This document shows, one piece after another, positions 1 through 7,044 of a DNA stretch of 8,459 bases. Under the pieces are notes generated by a model. It made no database searches and was not told where the DNA came from. It saw only the letters and a list, made by a program, of their open reading frames with translations. The stretch covers positions 1 to 8,459 of the forward strand of contig CALAZQ010000066.1 in the NCBI GenBank assembly GCA_937926325.1. The letters are read 5' to 3'. Both the position numbers and the translations under genes were made by a program. Positions within the stretch are counted from its first letter, which is position 1; the number at the start of each line of letters is the position of its first letter. The stretch comes from an uncultured Planctomycetaceae bacterium (lineage in GTDB: Bacteria > Planctomycetota > Planctomycetia > Pirellulales > UBA1268).

Positions 1-2047
1 CCTCAGGTGTCGCCTTCGTCTCGATGAGGCTTTTCACGACGCCCCCCTTTGTCAGCCGGTCGCGGACGGTGTCGCCCACGACCAGGTGCATCGCCTGCGA
101 CAGCGTGGGGTTTGATTTCGTTTCGCAGGCACAGATCGTGCCGCGGGTCGAGCGACCAAATGTGGCAAAGAACGGGTCGCCCACATGCGGGCCTTCGGTA
201 CCGCCGCTGGAGCGGGGGTAGTATTCCACCGCCTTCGTGCCAGCCGGCCAGTTGGGCAGATTACGCCGCACACCCGTCACCGCCACGACCGAATCGAGGA
301 GCACGTCGGCTCGTAGCCGGCGAAGATGGGCGTGGGAAAATTGCCGCGTGTCGCCGGCGTTCGAAGGCGTCGGCTGCACCGAAAGCTGGTAGACCCGCGA
401 GTTGCAGATGTCGCGGACAAACGCCCGCAGATCAAACTTCAATTCCACCAGCCGCTTGGAGAGCGCATCCAAGAGCGGAGCGTTCGTCGGCGGGTTGCTC
501 ACCCGCATGTCGTCCACCGGCTCGACGATGCCACGGCCGAGAAACTGCGCCCAGATCCGGTTGGCGAGGTTCTTCGAGAAGATCTCGTTGTCTGACGAGG
601 TAAGCCAGGCAGCCAGCGCCGGCCGCGGATCGCCCTCGACGCCCACCGGCTCGACGGCGCCGAGCGTTTTCGCGTCGCGTGGCTTCCCGTCCACGGGATT
701 GGGAACGCGGTTGGTTTCCTTCCAGTAAATCCGCTTCTCCCGCGGCTCGACACCCGGCTTCCACTTCACCCCCGTGAAAAAGCTGACGAACCCGTAGTAG
801 TCATCCATCGTCCAGCGGTCGAAGGGATGGTTGTGGCACTCGGCGCACTGGATCTGCACGCCGAGAAACACCTGTGAGAAGTCGGCCGCCAGCTGCTTCG
901 GCTCGGGCCGCGGCTTGTGGACGAGCATCGTGTAGAGGTTGGCCGGGCCGTTGACGATATTGGGCCCCGAGGCCGTCACCATCTCCTCCACGAACTGGTC
1001 GAGCGGACGATTCGCCCGCAACTGGTCACGGATCCAGGTGGCAAACTTGTCGGCCGCCTTGATGACCGTGCCCTGCGGCGCGTAGTTGCCGCCGATGATC
1101 CGCAGTCGCTCCCCCCAGAGCCCGGCCTGATAGTCGGCGAAGTCGGTCGTCGCGAGCAATTCGTCGATTTTCTTGGCCCGCTTGTCGGCCGACGGATCGG
1201 CCATGAAGGCCTCGTATTCTTCGACGGTCGGCGGCCGGGCGACGAGATCGAGCGTGACGCGGCGCAGAAACGTCTCGTCGTCGCACAGATCGGAAGGAAC
1301 GATCCGCAGTTTTTCGAGTCGGTCGAAAACGAGCCTGTCGATGAAGTTGTTGGCGGGCGGATTCGGCCAGGAAAAACCCTCGGCGGGCGGTAGCACGATC
1401 ACCTCCGCGCCGACGGTGAACCGACTGAACCGGGCGAACACGTTCGTGTCACCCGGCCCCTTGGCCGTCACGCGGCCATTCGCGTCGATGTCGGCCACGC
1501 TCGGATTGTTGGAGAAGAAGCGGGCGAGGTCGGTCACATCGCGACTGGAGCCATCGGAGTAGCTCGCTTTCACTCGAGCCGTTCCCTGACCACCGATCTT
1601 CGTGAAGACGACACTCTCCTTCGGGAGCGAAATGCCCGTCACCTCCGGCACGCTTCCCACGTCGTCCGGTGCTCCGGCCGCGATCCAGGTGGCCAGCGTC
1701 TTGTACAAGTCGCTGTCTTTCTCGAAGAGTTTGCCGCCGGTGTGCGGCACCGCGTTCGTGGCCTTGAGCAAGAGCAGGCTCTCGGTGGGCACCGCCGTGT
1801 TGACGCGGCGGCCGGGGATATCCTCGACCGTGCGGCGGTAGTCGCCGGCGGGGTCGTAGCCAAACAGGGAGAGCATGTAGCCGTCTTTCCCGCGGGCGGA
1901 GCCGTGGCAGGTGCCGGCGTTGCACCCAGCCCGGAAGAACACCGGCATCACGTCGCTACGAAAACTCGGCACGGCCACGGGCTCGGCGGCTGAGGCGAAG
2001 CCCGTGAGCGAGAACAGCACTGCGAAGGTCAGCGATAAATATCTCAT
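1..2047 (-). CDS. DUF1549/DUF1553 (PSCyt2-PSD1) protein with CX4CH and BIG2-like domain, 3'-truncated by window
   Basis: The last gene runs off the left edge after 682 codons without a stop. I translated every codon and found no interruption. A signal peptide ([20 protein letters not shown]) is followed by a cytochrome-like region with CNAGTCH (42-48, a CX4CH pattern) and [10 protein letters not shown] (56-65), then VPHTGGKLF (100-108). Residues about 135-218 look like a BIG2 Ig-like domain ([13 protein letters not shown] at 163-175). DUF1549 spans about 234-440, including [13 protein letters not shown] (234-246) and [12 protein letters not shown] (401-412, a CX2CH pattern). DUF1553 begins near 475 ([15 protein letters not shown] at 496-510) and continues through NSRVYQLS (549-556), [16 protein letters not shown] (571-586), [11 protein letters not shown] (626-636) and [15 protein letters not shown] (639-653). 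Judging by the usual family end, about 80-120 residues are missing. The Cys-His motifs suggest covalent haem c and periplasmic electron transfer, but haem binding by this family is not proven. The ATG lies 4 nt after the previous stop, with GAGG 10 nt upstream. Confidence 0.95.
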   Translation of the reverse strand, partial: MRYLSLTFAVLFSLTGFASAAEPVAVPSFRSDVMPVFFRAGCNAGTCHGSARGKDGYMLSLFGYDPAGDYRRTVEDIPGRRVNTAVPTESLLLLKATNAVPHTGGKLFEKDSDLYKTLATWIAAGAPDDVGSVPEVTGISLPKESVVFTKIGGQGTARVKASYSDGSSRDVTDLARFFSNNPSVADIDANGRVTAKGPGDTNVFARFSRFTVGAEVIVLPPAEGFSWPNPPANNFIDRLVFDRLEKLRIVPSDLCDDETFLRRVTLDLVARPPTVEEYEAFMADPSADKRAKKIDELLATTDFADYQAGLWGERLRIIGGNYAPQGTVIKAADKFATWIRDQLRANRPLDQFVEEMVTASGPNIVNGPANLYTMLVHKPRPEPKQLAADFSQVFLGVQIQCAECHNHPFDRWTMDDYYGFVSFFTGVKWKPGVEPREKRIYWKETNRVPNPVDGKPRDAKTLGAVEPVGVEGDPRPALAAWLTSSDNEIFSKNLANRIWAQFLGRGIVEPVDDMRVSNPPTNAPLLDALSKRLVELKFDLRAFVRDICNSRVYQLSVQPTPSNAGDTRQFSHAHLRRLRADVLLDSVVAVTGVRRNLPNWPAGTKAVEYYPRSSGGTEGPHVGDPFFATFGRSTRGTICACETKSNPTLSQAMHLVVGDTVRDRLTKGGVVKSLIETKATPE

Positions 2048-2051
2048 GGTG

Positions 2052-4436
2052 TCATAACCTCGGGTCAATGCGAAGCGTGCCCTTGCCGGCACGTTGACGG
2101 ATTTCTTGGCCGGCAACCTTCACAAGCAGTTCACATTCGAGGCCGTTGACAGCACCGAGCAACGCGTCGTCGCTGGCCTCAACCTCGAAGGCGATCTGCT
2201 TGGACTCTCTCGTGAACGTGGGCGGCGGCCCCACGACCACCACGCCCTTGGGGAGGCCCAGTAGCGTTGCCTCCGCCTCTCCCTCAAACGACGTCTTGGG
2301 CGTCACAGCGAACGCGACGGTCGCCCGTCCGCCGCGGCGGACGCTCGCGGGCGTACTCGCCAACTCCACGAATGGCTCGGCCACCTCGATCTCGATGAAC
2401 TTCGACGAGACGCGGATCGCCCCGAAGCCGAAGTGCGAGTTGCCACCGACTGTTGTGGCCATCACATACAGGGGTCCCTTGCCAATCGGCGCGTTGCGAT
2501 CGGCGGTGATGGTCAGGGTAGCCTCGGTGGCACCGGAGGGGATCAGTTCTTTGGGTGTCAGGCCGACGCCGTTCGGGCCGAAGTCGGCCTGAAACTCGAC
2601 CGGTTCGTCGAAGCCCGGCCGCCGCGTGAGCTTCACAGGAATCGCCAGTTCACCCCCCCGCACCACCGGCACGGTCGGCTGCTCAAGATCGATCGCCATC
2701 GGGGCGGGCTCGGTGATCGCCATCGCAAACCGGTCGGTGCGGAGAATCCGCCATGCACTGCCATCGCTGTGATTCACGAACGGCACCGGCTGCTGGCAGC
2801 CGCTCTCGAGCTGTACGGCTGGATCGGCCGCCCGGGCCTCGAGCGTGATGATGGCCGAGCCCGGCTTCGCATCGGCGTCGGCGACGAGCTGCACCGGCCA
2901 CCTCGGCATGCCATGCCGCTCGAGAATCGGGATTGCCGACACCTGCGGCGAGACCAGCCGCACGCCCTCGGGCAGGCCCTGCGCCACGATGTCAAACGGC
3001 CCCGCGTACGTCGTGCCCTGGGCCTTGGGGATATCAAGCGTCACCGTCCAACGCCCCCCTTGCGGCACGGCCAGGCCGGTCGACCGGGGCATTTCCGACC
3101 ACGTATTGAAGCTCTGGCTCTGAGCCACGAAATACACCGCCTGCGGCGGCGTCTCGATCTCGATCCGGTAGATGGCGGTCGGCCCACCGCCACCCGACAC
3201 GTCGCTGACATCGAGCAGGTACTCACCGTCGGCTTTTGGTTCCCAGATCACCGACGGGTCGAGCACGTCCTTGAAGCCGCCGCCCGCGCGAATGTTCGTG
3301 CCGAAGAGATCGCGCTCGCGGCGGCCGGCGTCGTCGGCCTCGGCTTCAACCGCACCGGGCTTGCCGTCTGGCCCGATGGGCCGGATGCGGATCGCCGGAT
3401 CGATCGGATGACCGAAAGCCGAGCCCCAAACCCGCACGCGGTACCGGTCGCCCTTGCTCACAGTCAGCCGGAAGGCGTCGGTGTCGCCGAGCTTTTCAAT
3501 GACGCCGTTGAGGGCGATCGGCAGCGCGGGCACGCGGGTCTCGGCGGCGTCCTGGTCTTCGAGCAGATTGTCGCAGCGGCTTGACCGCAGCGACAGCGGC
3601 GACGGGGCATCGCCAAAGTACGGGAAGGTGCCCGACGACGCCGGCACCGCGACCGTTTCTTCGACGTCACCGAGCGGGTCGCCGAGGAGCGTCGTCGTAA
3701 GCGGCTTACCCGCCGGACCTCCGGCCGGGTAGGCAGCGAGGGGCCGACGGAATGTGCCGATGTGAACGGCGTAGGGGATTGCCCGGGGCTGGTTCTCCGA
3801 CTGCCGGACCTCGACATAAACATGTCCGCCGGTTAAATCCTCGGGCACCTTCAGGCTTACGACCGGATCCTGCACGTGAAGGGCATTTTCATCGTTGGCG
3901 GCAAGCTCCCGACCCGTCTCGTCAAGAATCCGCACAGCGAGATCAAACTCCGCACCGCCGAAATGGATGTCGGCCAGCCGGGCGCAGTCGACCTCGACCG
4001 AGAGCCGTGAGCCGGGAGAAGCCGGCACCTTGAAGACATCGGTATCGACGGTGCCATAAATCGTCACGTTTGGCTCGACAGCCTGCGCCGTGGCGATCGT
4101 GTCGTTGGCGGCGGTCGTCTCGGCGACCACCGGAAACGGCGTGACATGAAACGAGTTGAGCACCGAGAGCGCGGTGGCCGTCCGCAGCCGAAAGGGGTGT
4201 TCACCCGGCTCGCAGTCGGGGGCGATTTCGAGCACCGCCTTCACCTGCTCTTCGACCCGCCCACCATGGGGCAGGCCGCGGGGATACTGCATCTTCGGCA
4301 GCGGCTCGACACGCACGGCGCGAATCCCCGGCTTGTAGAAGACGAGGTCCTGCGGGTCGGCCAGATACATGCCCTGAATCACGACCTCGACGGTGGTGCC
4401 CCGCTGCCCGATCCGCGGCCGCACCCACTCGACATC
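2052..4436 (-). repeat. tandem gene duplication, copy B (mature-protein part)
   Basis: This is the partner of 4525-6894. Homology runs from codon 30 of paralogue B to its stop, in the same order and without rearrangement, and the end [13 protein letters not shown] is identical in both proteins. The 87 nt of leader-coding sequence in front (4437-4523) shares no recognisable similarity with the leader of copy A. Confidence 0.85.
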
Positions 4437-4523
4437 CTTGACGGCGGCGACCGCAGCGTCGGCGACTGCCACGGCTACCGCCATGAGCAAGATCCCGCAC
4501 CAGTTTTGGGGATAGGCGTGCAT
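2052..4523 (-). CDS. secreted PPC/Ig-like multidomain protein, paralogue B (823 aa)
   Basis: This is the second copy of the PPC/Ig-like protein, colinear with paralogue A over its whole mature length. By eye roughly three quarters of residues match, from DVEW at residue 30 to the shared end RIDPRL. Domain order is the same: IPT/TIG-like region (30-130), PPC (about 138-245), second PPC-like domain (about 335-455) and three Ig-like segments (about 490-823). The signal peptide is unlike that of A: it is short, has an alanine/valine core (about 11-28) and almost no positive charge. In the first PPC the EPND motif reads AAND (138-141). A small insertion (around 529-540) separates the copies in the first Ig-like segment. 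The ATG at 4523 is chosen because GAGG lies 7 nt upstream and the gap to the previous stop is 1 nt; an in-frame TTG at 4541 would add six residues including an Arg. Function is unknown; a structural or binding role outside the cytoplasm is inferred. Confidence 0.88.
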   Translation of the reverse strand: MHAYPQNWCGILLMAVAVAVADAAVAAVKDVEWVRPRIGQRGTTVEVVIQGMYLADPQDLVFYKPGIRAVRVEPLPKMQYPRGLPHGGRVEEQVKAVLEIAPDCEPGEHPFRLRTATALSVLNSFHVTPFPVVAETTAANDTIATAQAVEPNVTIYGTVDTDVFKVPASPGSRLSVEVDCARLADIHFGGAEFDLAVRILDETGRELAANDENALHVQDPVVSLKVPEDLTGGHVYVEVRQSENQPRAIPYAVHIGTFRRPLAAYPAGGPAGKPLTTTLLGDPLGDVEETVAVPASSGTFPYFGDAPSPLSLRSSRCDNLLEDQDAAETRVPALPIALNGVIEKLGDTDAFRLTVSKGDRYRVRVWGSAFGHPIDPAIRIRPIGPDGKPGAVEAEADDAGRRERDLFGTNIRAGGGFKDVLDPSVIWEPKADGEYLLDVSDVSGGGGPTAIYRIEIETPPQAVYFVAQSQSFNTWSEMPRSTGLAVPQGGRWTVTLDIPKAQGTTYAGPFDIVAQGLPEGVRLVSPQVSAIPILERHGMPRWPVQLVADADAKPGSAIITLEARAADPAVQLESGCQQPVPFVNHSDGSAWRILRTDRFAMAITEPAPMAIDLEQPTVPVVRGGELAIPVKLTRRPGFDEPVEFQADFGPNGVGLTPKELIPSGATEATLTITADRNAPIGKGPLYVMATTVGGNSHFGFGAIRVSSKFIEIEVAEPFVELASTPASVRRGGRATVAFAVTPKTSFEGEAEATLLGLPKGVVVVGPPPTFTRESKQIAFEVEASDDALLGAVNGLECELLVKVAGQEIRQRAGKGTLRIDPRL
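2058..2061 (-). promoter_or_regulatory. ribosome-binding site of the DUF1549/1553 gene, inside the end of paralogue B
   Basis: GAGG on the minus strand ends 10 nt before the ATG at 2047. It comes from the same CCG AGG codons in the DPRL ending of paralogue B. The spacing is slightly longer than at the upstream junction because the intergenic gap here is CACC instead of a single T. Confidence 0.6.
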
Positions 4524-4524
4524 A

Positions 4525-6894
4525 TCAAAGCCTCGGATCAATGCGGAGCGTGCCCTTGCCGGCCCGTTGGCGGAGTTCCTGACCCGCGGCCTTCACGACC
4601 AACTCACACTCAAGGCCTGACACGGCGCCCAAGAGCGCGTCGTCGGTCGCCTCGATTTCGAAGGCGATTTCCTTGGCATCGGGCAAGATCCTCGTCGGCG
4701 GGCCCACCACGCCGACCCCCTTCGGCAGGCCGAGCAACATCACCTCGGCCTCACCCTCGAAAGGGCTCTTCGGCGTGACCTTGAAGGCCACTCGTGCCCG
4801 TCCACCGCGGCGCACGCTTGCCGGCTCGCTGGCCAGTTCGACGAACGGCTCGGCCACCTCGATCTCGATCAACTCGGACGACACACGAACGCGGCCCGCA
4901 CCGAGGTAATCGTTTCCTCTCAGCGTCGTGGCCATCACGTAGAGCGGCCCCTTGCCGAGCGGCGCGCTCCTGTCGGCCGTGATTCTCAAGGTGGTCTCCG
5001 TGGCCCCGGATGGGATCAACTCTTTCGGTGGCAGTCCAACGCCACTCGGAGCAAAGGCGGCCTGAAACTCGACCGGCTCGTCATACCCCGGCTGTCGCGT
5101 GAGCCTGACCGGTATGAAGAGTTCGCCGCCCCGCACGACCGCCGCCTTCGGCTGCTCGAGGTCGATCGCGATCGGCGCGGGCTCCGTGACGGCCATCGCA
5201 AACCGATCGGTGCGGACAACCCTCCACGCGTCGCCGCCCGAATGATTCACAAACGGCACGGCCTGATGGCAGCCGCTCTGGAGGCTCACGCCCGGGTCAG
5301 AGGATTTGGCGTCGAGCGTCACAATGCTGCAGCCTGGTTGAGCACTCCCATCCGCCACGAGTTGCACCGGCCACTTTCTCGCGTTTCCCGGCACCCGCGG
5401 CGAAACGAGCCGGACCCCCTGCGGGAGCCCCGTGGCGACGATGTCGAACGGGCCTGCATCCGTCGTTCCCTGGCCCCTGTGGAGATCAAGTGTGACGGTC
5501 CACCGTCCCCCCTGTGGCACGGCAAAACCCGTGGCCCGCGTGCCTTCCACCCAGTCAAAGAACCTGCTCTGGGCGACGAAATGAACGGCCTGGGGCGGGG
5601 TGTCGATCTCGATTCGATAGACGGCAGTCGGCCCGCCGCCGCCGGAAGTGTCGGCGATCTCGAGGAGGTACTCGCCATCAGCCTTCGGCTCCCAGATCAC
5701 CGACGGATCAAGGACATCCTTGAGGCCCCCTTGGGCCCGAAATCTCGTGCCGAAGAGATCTCGGTCGTGCAGTGTCCGCGGATCGGCGTCGTCGGCCTCC
5801 ACTTCGGGAGGCCCCAGTTTGCCGTCGGCGGCAATTGGCCGAATTCGGATGGCCGGATCGATGGGGTGGCCCAAAGCCGACGCATAGACTCGCACACGGA
5901 AGCGGTCGCCCTTTTTCACCGCAAGCCGAAAGGCGTCGGCGTCGCCCGGCGTGTCGATGATGCCGTTGAGCGCAATGGGCAGCGTGGGCACGGGGGTTTC
6001 AGGGGCGTCGCGGTCTTCGAGAACATTGCCGAAGGGCGATGACCGCAGCGCGAGCGGTGACGGGGCGTCGCCAAACCATGAAAACGTCCCGGGCGTGTTT
6101 GGCACGGAAACCGTCTCAGCGAACTCGCCAAGCGGATCCCCCAGGAACGTCGTCGAGAATGTCTCTCCAGAGGGGCCTCCGGCCGGATAAGAAGCCAGCG
6201 GGCGGCGAAACGTGCCGATGTGAACGCAATACGGAATGGCTCGCGGCTTGTGGATCGACTGCCGCACCTCGACGTAGGCGTGGCCACTTGGGAGATCATC
6301 GGGCAGCCTCAGGCTCACTAGCGGGTCCTGAACATGGAGCGAGTTCTCGTCATTGGCGGCCAAGACCCGCCCCGTTTCGTCGAGAACACGAAGAGCCAGA
6401 TCGAACTCCGCGTCGCCGTAATGAACGTCGGCCAGACGCACGCAGTCGACTTCCACCGAAAGACGCGAGCCGGGCTCGGCCGGCACTTTGAACACATCCG
6501 TGCCGACGGTGCCGAGGACGGTGACGTTCGGTGCCACCCCCTGGGCTGTGGCAATCGTGTCGTTCGGCTCACTCGTCGCGGCCACCACAGGAAAGGGTGA
6601 CACATGAAACGTCGCCAGCAGCGAGAGCGTGCTCGCCGTCCGCAGCCGGAAAGGGTGCTCGCCCGGCTCGCAGTCGGCCGCGATCTCGAGCACCGCCTTC
6701 ACCTGCTCCTCCATGCGGCCACCATGCACCAGCCCTTGGGGGTGCTGCATCTTGGGGAGTGGCTCAACGCGTACGGCCCGGATACCCGGCTTGAAAAAGA
6801 TAAGTTCTTGTGGGTCAGACAGGTACATGCCCTGGATCACGACCTCGACGGTCGTGCCCCGCTGACCGATCCGCGGCCGCACCCACTCGACGTC
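4525..6894 (-). repeat. tandem gene duplication, copy A (mature-protein part)
   Basis: This is the part of paralogue A from the DVEW codons to the stop that aligns colinearly with 2052-4436. DNA similarity is highest near the start of the mature region: over 71 nt (6824-6894 against 4366-4436) I count only 4 mismatches, with a perfectly shared run of 25 nt. Similarity is lower in the middle and includes in-frame indels. The leader region (6895-7044) does not align with the other copy. Confidence 0.85.
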
Positions 6895-7044
6895 CCGCTG
6901 CATGCTGCCGGCCATCGCCACCGGGCAAGCCGCAGTCACCAAAACCGTGAGGGCCGAGGTGATACTGACACGAAGCAAGACCCACCGACCTGCGCCGGGG
7001 GTCTTGCTTGGACCCGTTCGCCACCCCTCGCCGAAACGTCTCAC
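4525..7044 (-). CDS. secreted PPC/Ig-like multidomain protein, paralogue A (839 aa)
   Basis: This is a large secreted beta-rich protein of unknown function, built like the PPC proteins that often accompany DUF1501 genes in planctomycetes. The GTG start overlaps the upstream TGA by 4 nt (GTGA) and has AGGG 8 nt upstream. A long basic n-region (1-25) precedes a hydrophobic core (about 26-43) with a likely signal peptidase site AMA/GS at 45/46. Residues 51-150 resemble an IPT/TIG-like domain ([11 protein letters not shown] at 62-72). A PPC domain covers about 158-265, opening with [11 protein letters not shown] second PPC-like domain covers about 355-480 ([14 protein letters not shown]; then [13 protein letters not shown]), but its EPND entry motif is degenerate. 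The rest (about 510-839) is three Ig-like segments, two opening with RGG (638-640, 746-748). It has no visible catalytic motif and no membrane anchor or dockerin at the C-terminus. It is closely related to the next gene, so it arose by tandem duplication. Scaffold or binding role is inferred only. Confidence 0.9.
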   Translation of the reverse strand: MRRFGEGWRTGPSKTPGAGRWVLLRVSITSALTVLVTAACPVAMAGSMQRDVEWVRPRIGQRGTTVEVVIQGMYLSDPQELIFFKPGIRAVRVEPLPKMQHPQGLVHGGRMEEQVKAVLEIAADCEPGEHPFRLRTASTLSLLATFHVSPFPVVAATSEPNDTIATAQGVAPNVTVLGTVGTDVFKVPAEPGSRLSVEVDCVRLADVHYGDAEFDLALRVLDETGRVLAANDENSLHVQDPLVSLRLPDDLPSGHAYVEVRQSIHKPRAIPYCVHIGTFRRPLASYPAGGPSGETFSTTFLGDPLGEFAETVSVPNTPGTFSWFGDAPSPLALRSSPFGNVLEDRDAPETPVPTLPIALNGIIDTPGDADAFRLAVKKGDRFRVRVYASALGHPIDPAIRIRPIAADGKLGPPEVEADDADPRTLHDRDLFGTRFRAQGGLKDVLDPSVIWEPKADGEYLLEIADTSGGGGPTAVYRIEIDTPPQAVHFVAQSRFFDWVEGTRATGFAVPQGGRWTVTLDLHRGQGTTDAGPFDIVATGLPQGVRLVSPRVPGNARKWPVQLVADGSAQPGCSIVTLDAKSSDPGVSLQSGCHQAVPFVNHSGGDAWRVVRTDRFAMAVTEPAPIAIDLEQPKAAVVRGGELFIPVRLTRQPGYDEPVEFQAAFAPSGVGLPPKELIPSGATETTLRITADRSAPLGKGPLYVMATTLRGNDYLGAGRVRVSSELIEIEVAEPFVELASEPASVRRGGRARVAFKVTPKSPFEGEAEVMLLGLPKGVGVVGPPTRILPDAKEIAFEIEATDDALLGAVSGLECELVVKAAGQELRQRAGKGTLRIDPRL
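4531..4534 (-). promoter_or_regulatory. ribosome-binding site of paralogue B, inside the end of paralogue A
   Basis: GAGG on the minus strand ends 7 nt before the ATG at 4523. It is formed by the CCG AGG codons for Pro-Arg in the conserved C-terminal DPRL of paralogue A, so the same bases code for protein and recruit ribosomes. It decides for the ATG over the TTG at 4541. Confidence 0.7.

Noticed and set aside
49..603. Plus-strand open frames at 49-603 and 917-1393 opposite the DUF1549/1553 gene
   Set aside because: The minus-strand frame is open over the full 2047 nt with strong family motifs at every stage, while these frames are Arg/Pro-rich shadows.
2048..2051. Possible terminator or regulatory element between paralogue B and the DUF1549/1553 gene, and at the other junctions
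   Set aside because: Gaps of 4 nt, 1 nt and -4 nt leave no room for a hairpin or promoter, and I see no strong inverted repeat with a T-run at the junctions.
2433..3584. 383-codon open frame on the plus strand inside paralogue B
   Set aside because: It is antisense to a gene with clear family motifs, has an Arg/His/Pro-rich composition typical of reading GC-rich coding DNA backwards, and no recognisable domain. No ribosome-binding site supports it.
4460..4483. Short alternating Ala-Val run in the leader of paralogue B, considered as a repeat element
   Set aside because: It is simply the hydrophobic core of the signal peptide and shows no exact DNA repeat of note.
4146..4778. 210-codon plus-strand open frame across the junction of the two PPC genes, with a similar one at 6604-7143
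   Set aside because: Both are antisense to the N-terminal regions of the paralogues, and their resemblance again reflects the duplication. The C-terminal part is low-complexity Arg/Pro/Ser.
5242..6042. 266-codon plus-strand open frame in paralogue A whose translation resembles parts of the one at 2433-3584
   Set aside because: The likeness of the two antisense frames follows from the sense genes being paralogues, so it is not independent evidence for a coding gene.
6922..6939. Possible lipobox (TAAC, Cys40) in the leader of paralogue A
   Set aside because: The -3 position is Thr instead of Leu/Val/Ile, paralogue B has no equivalent Cys, and a standard signal peptidase site AMA/GS follows directly. 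A lipoprotein is not excluded but is not supported.
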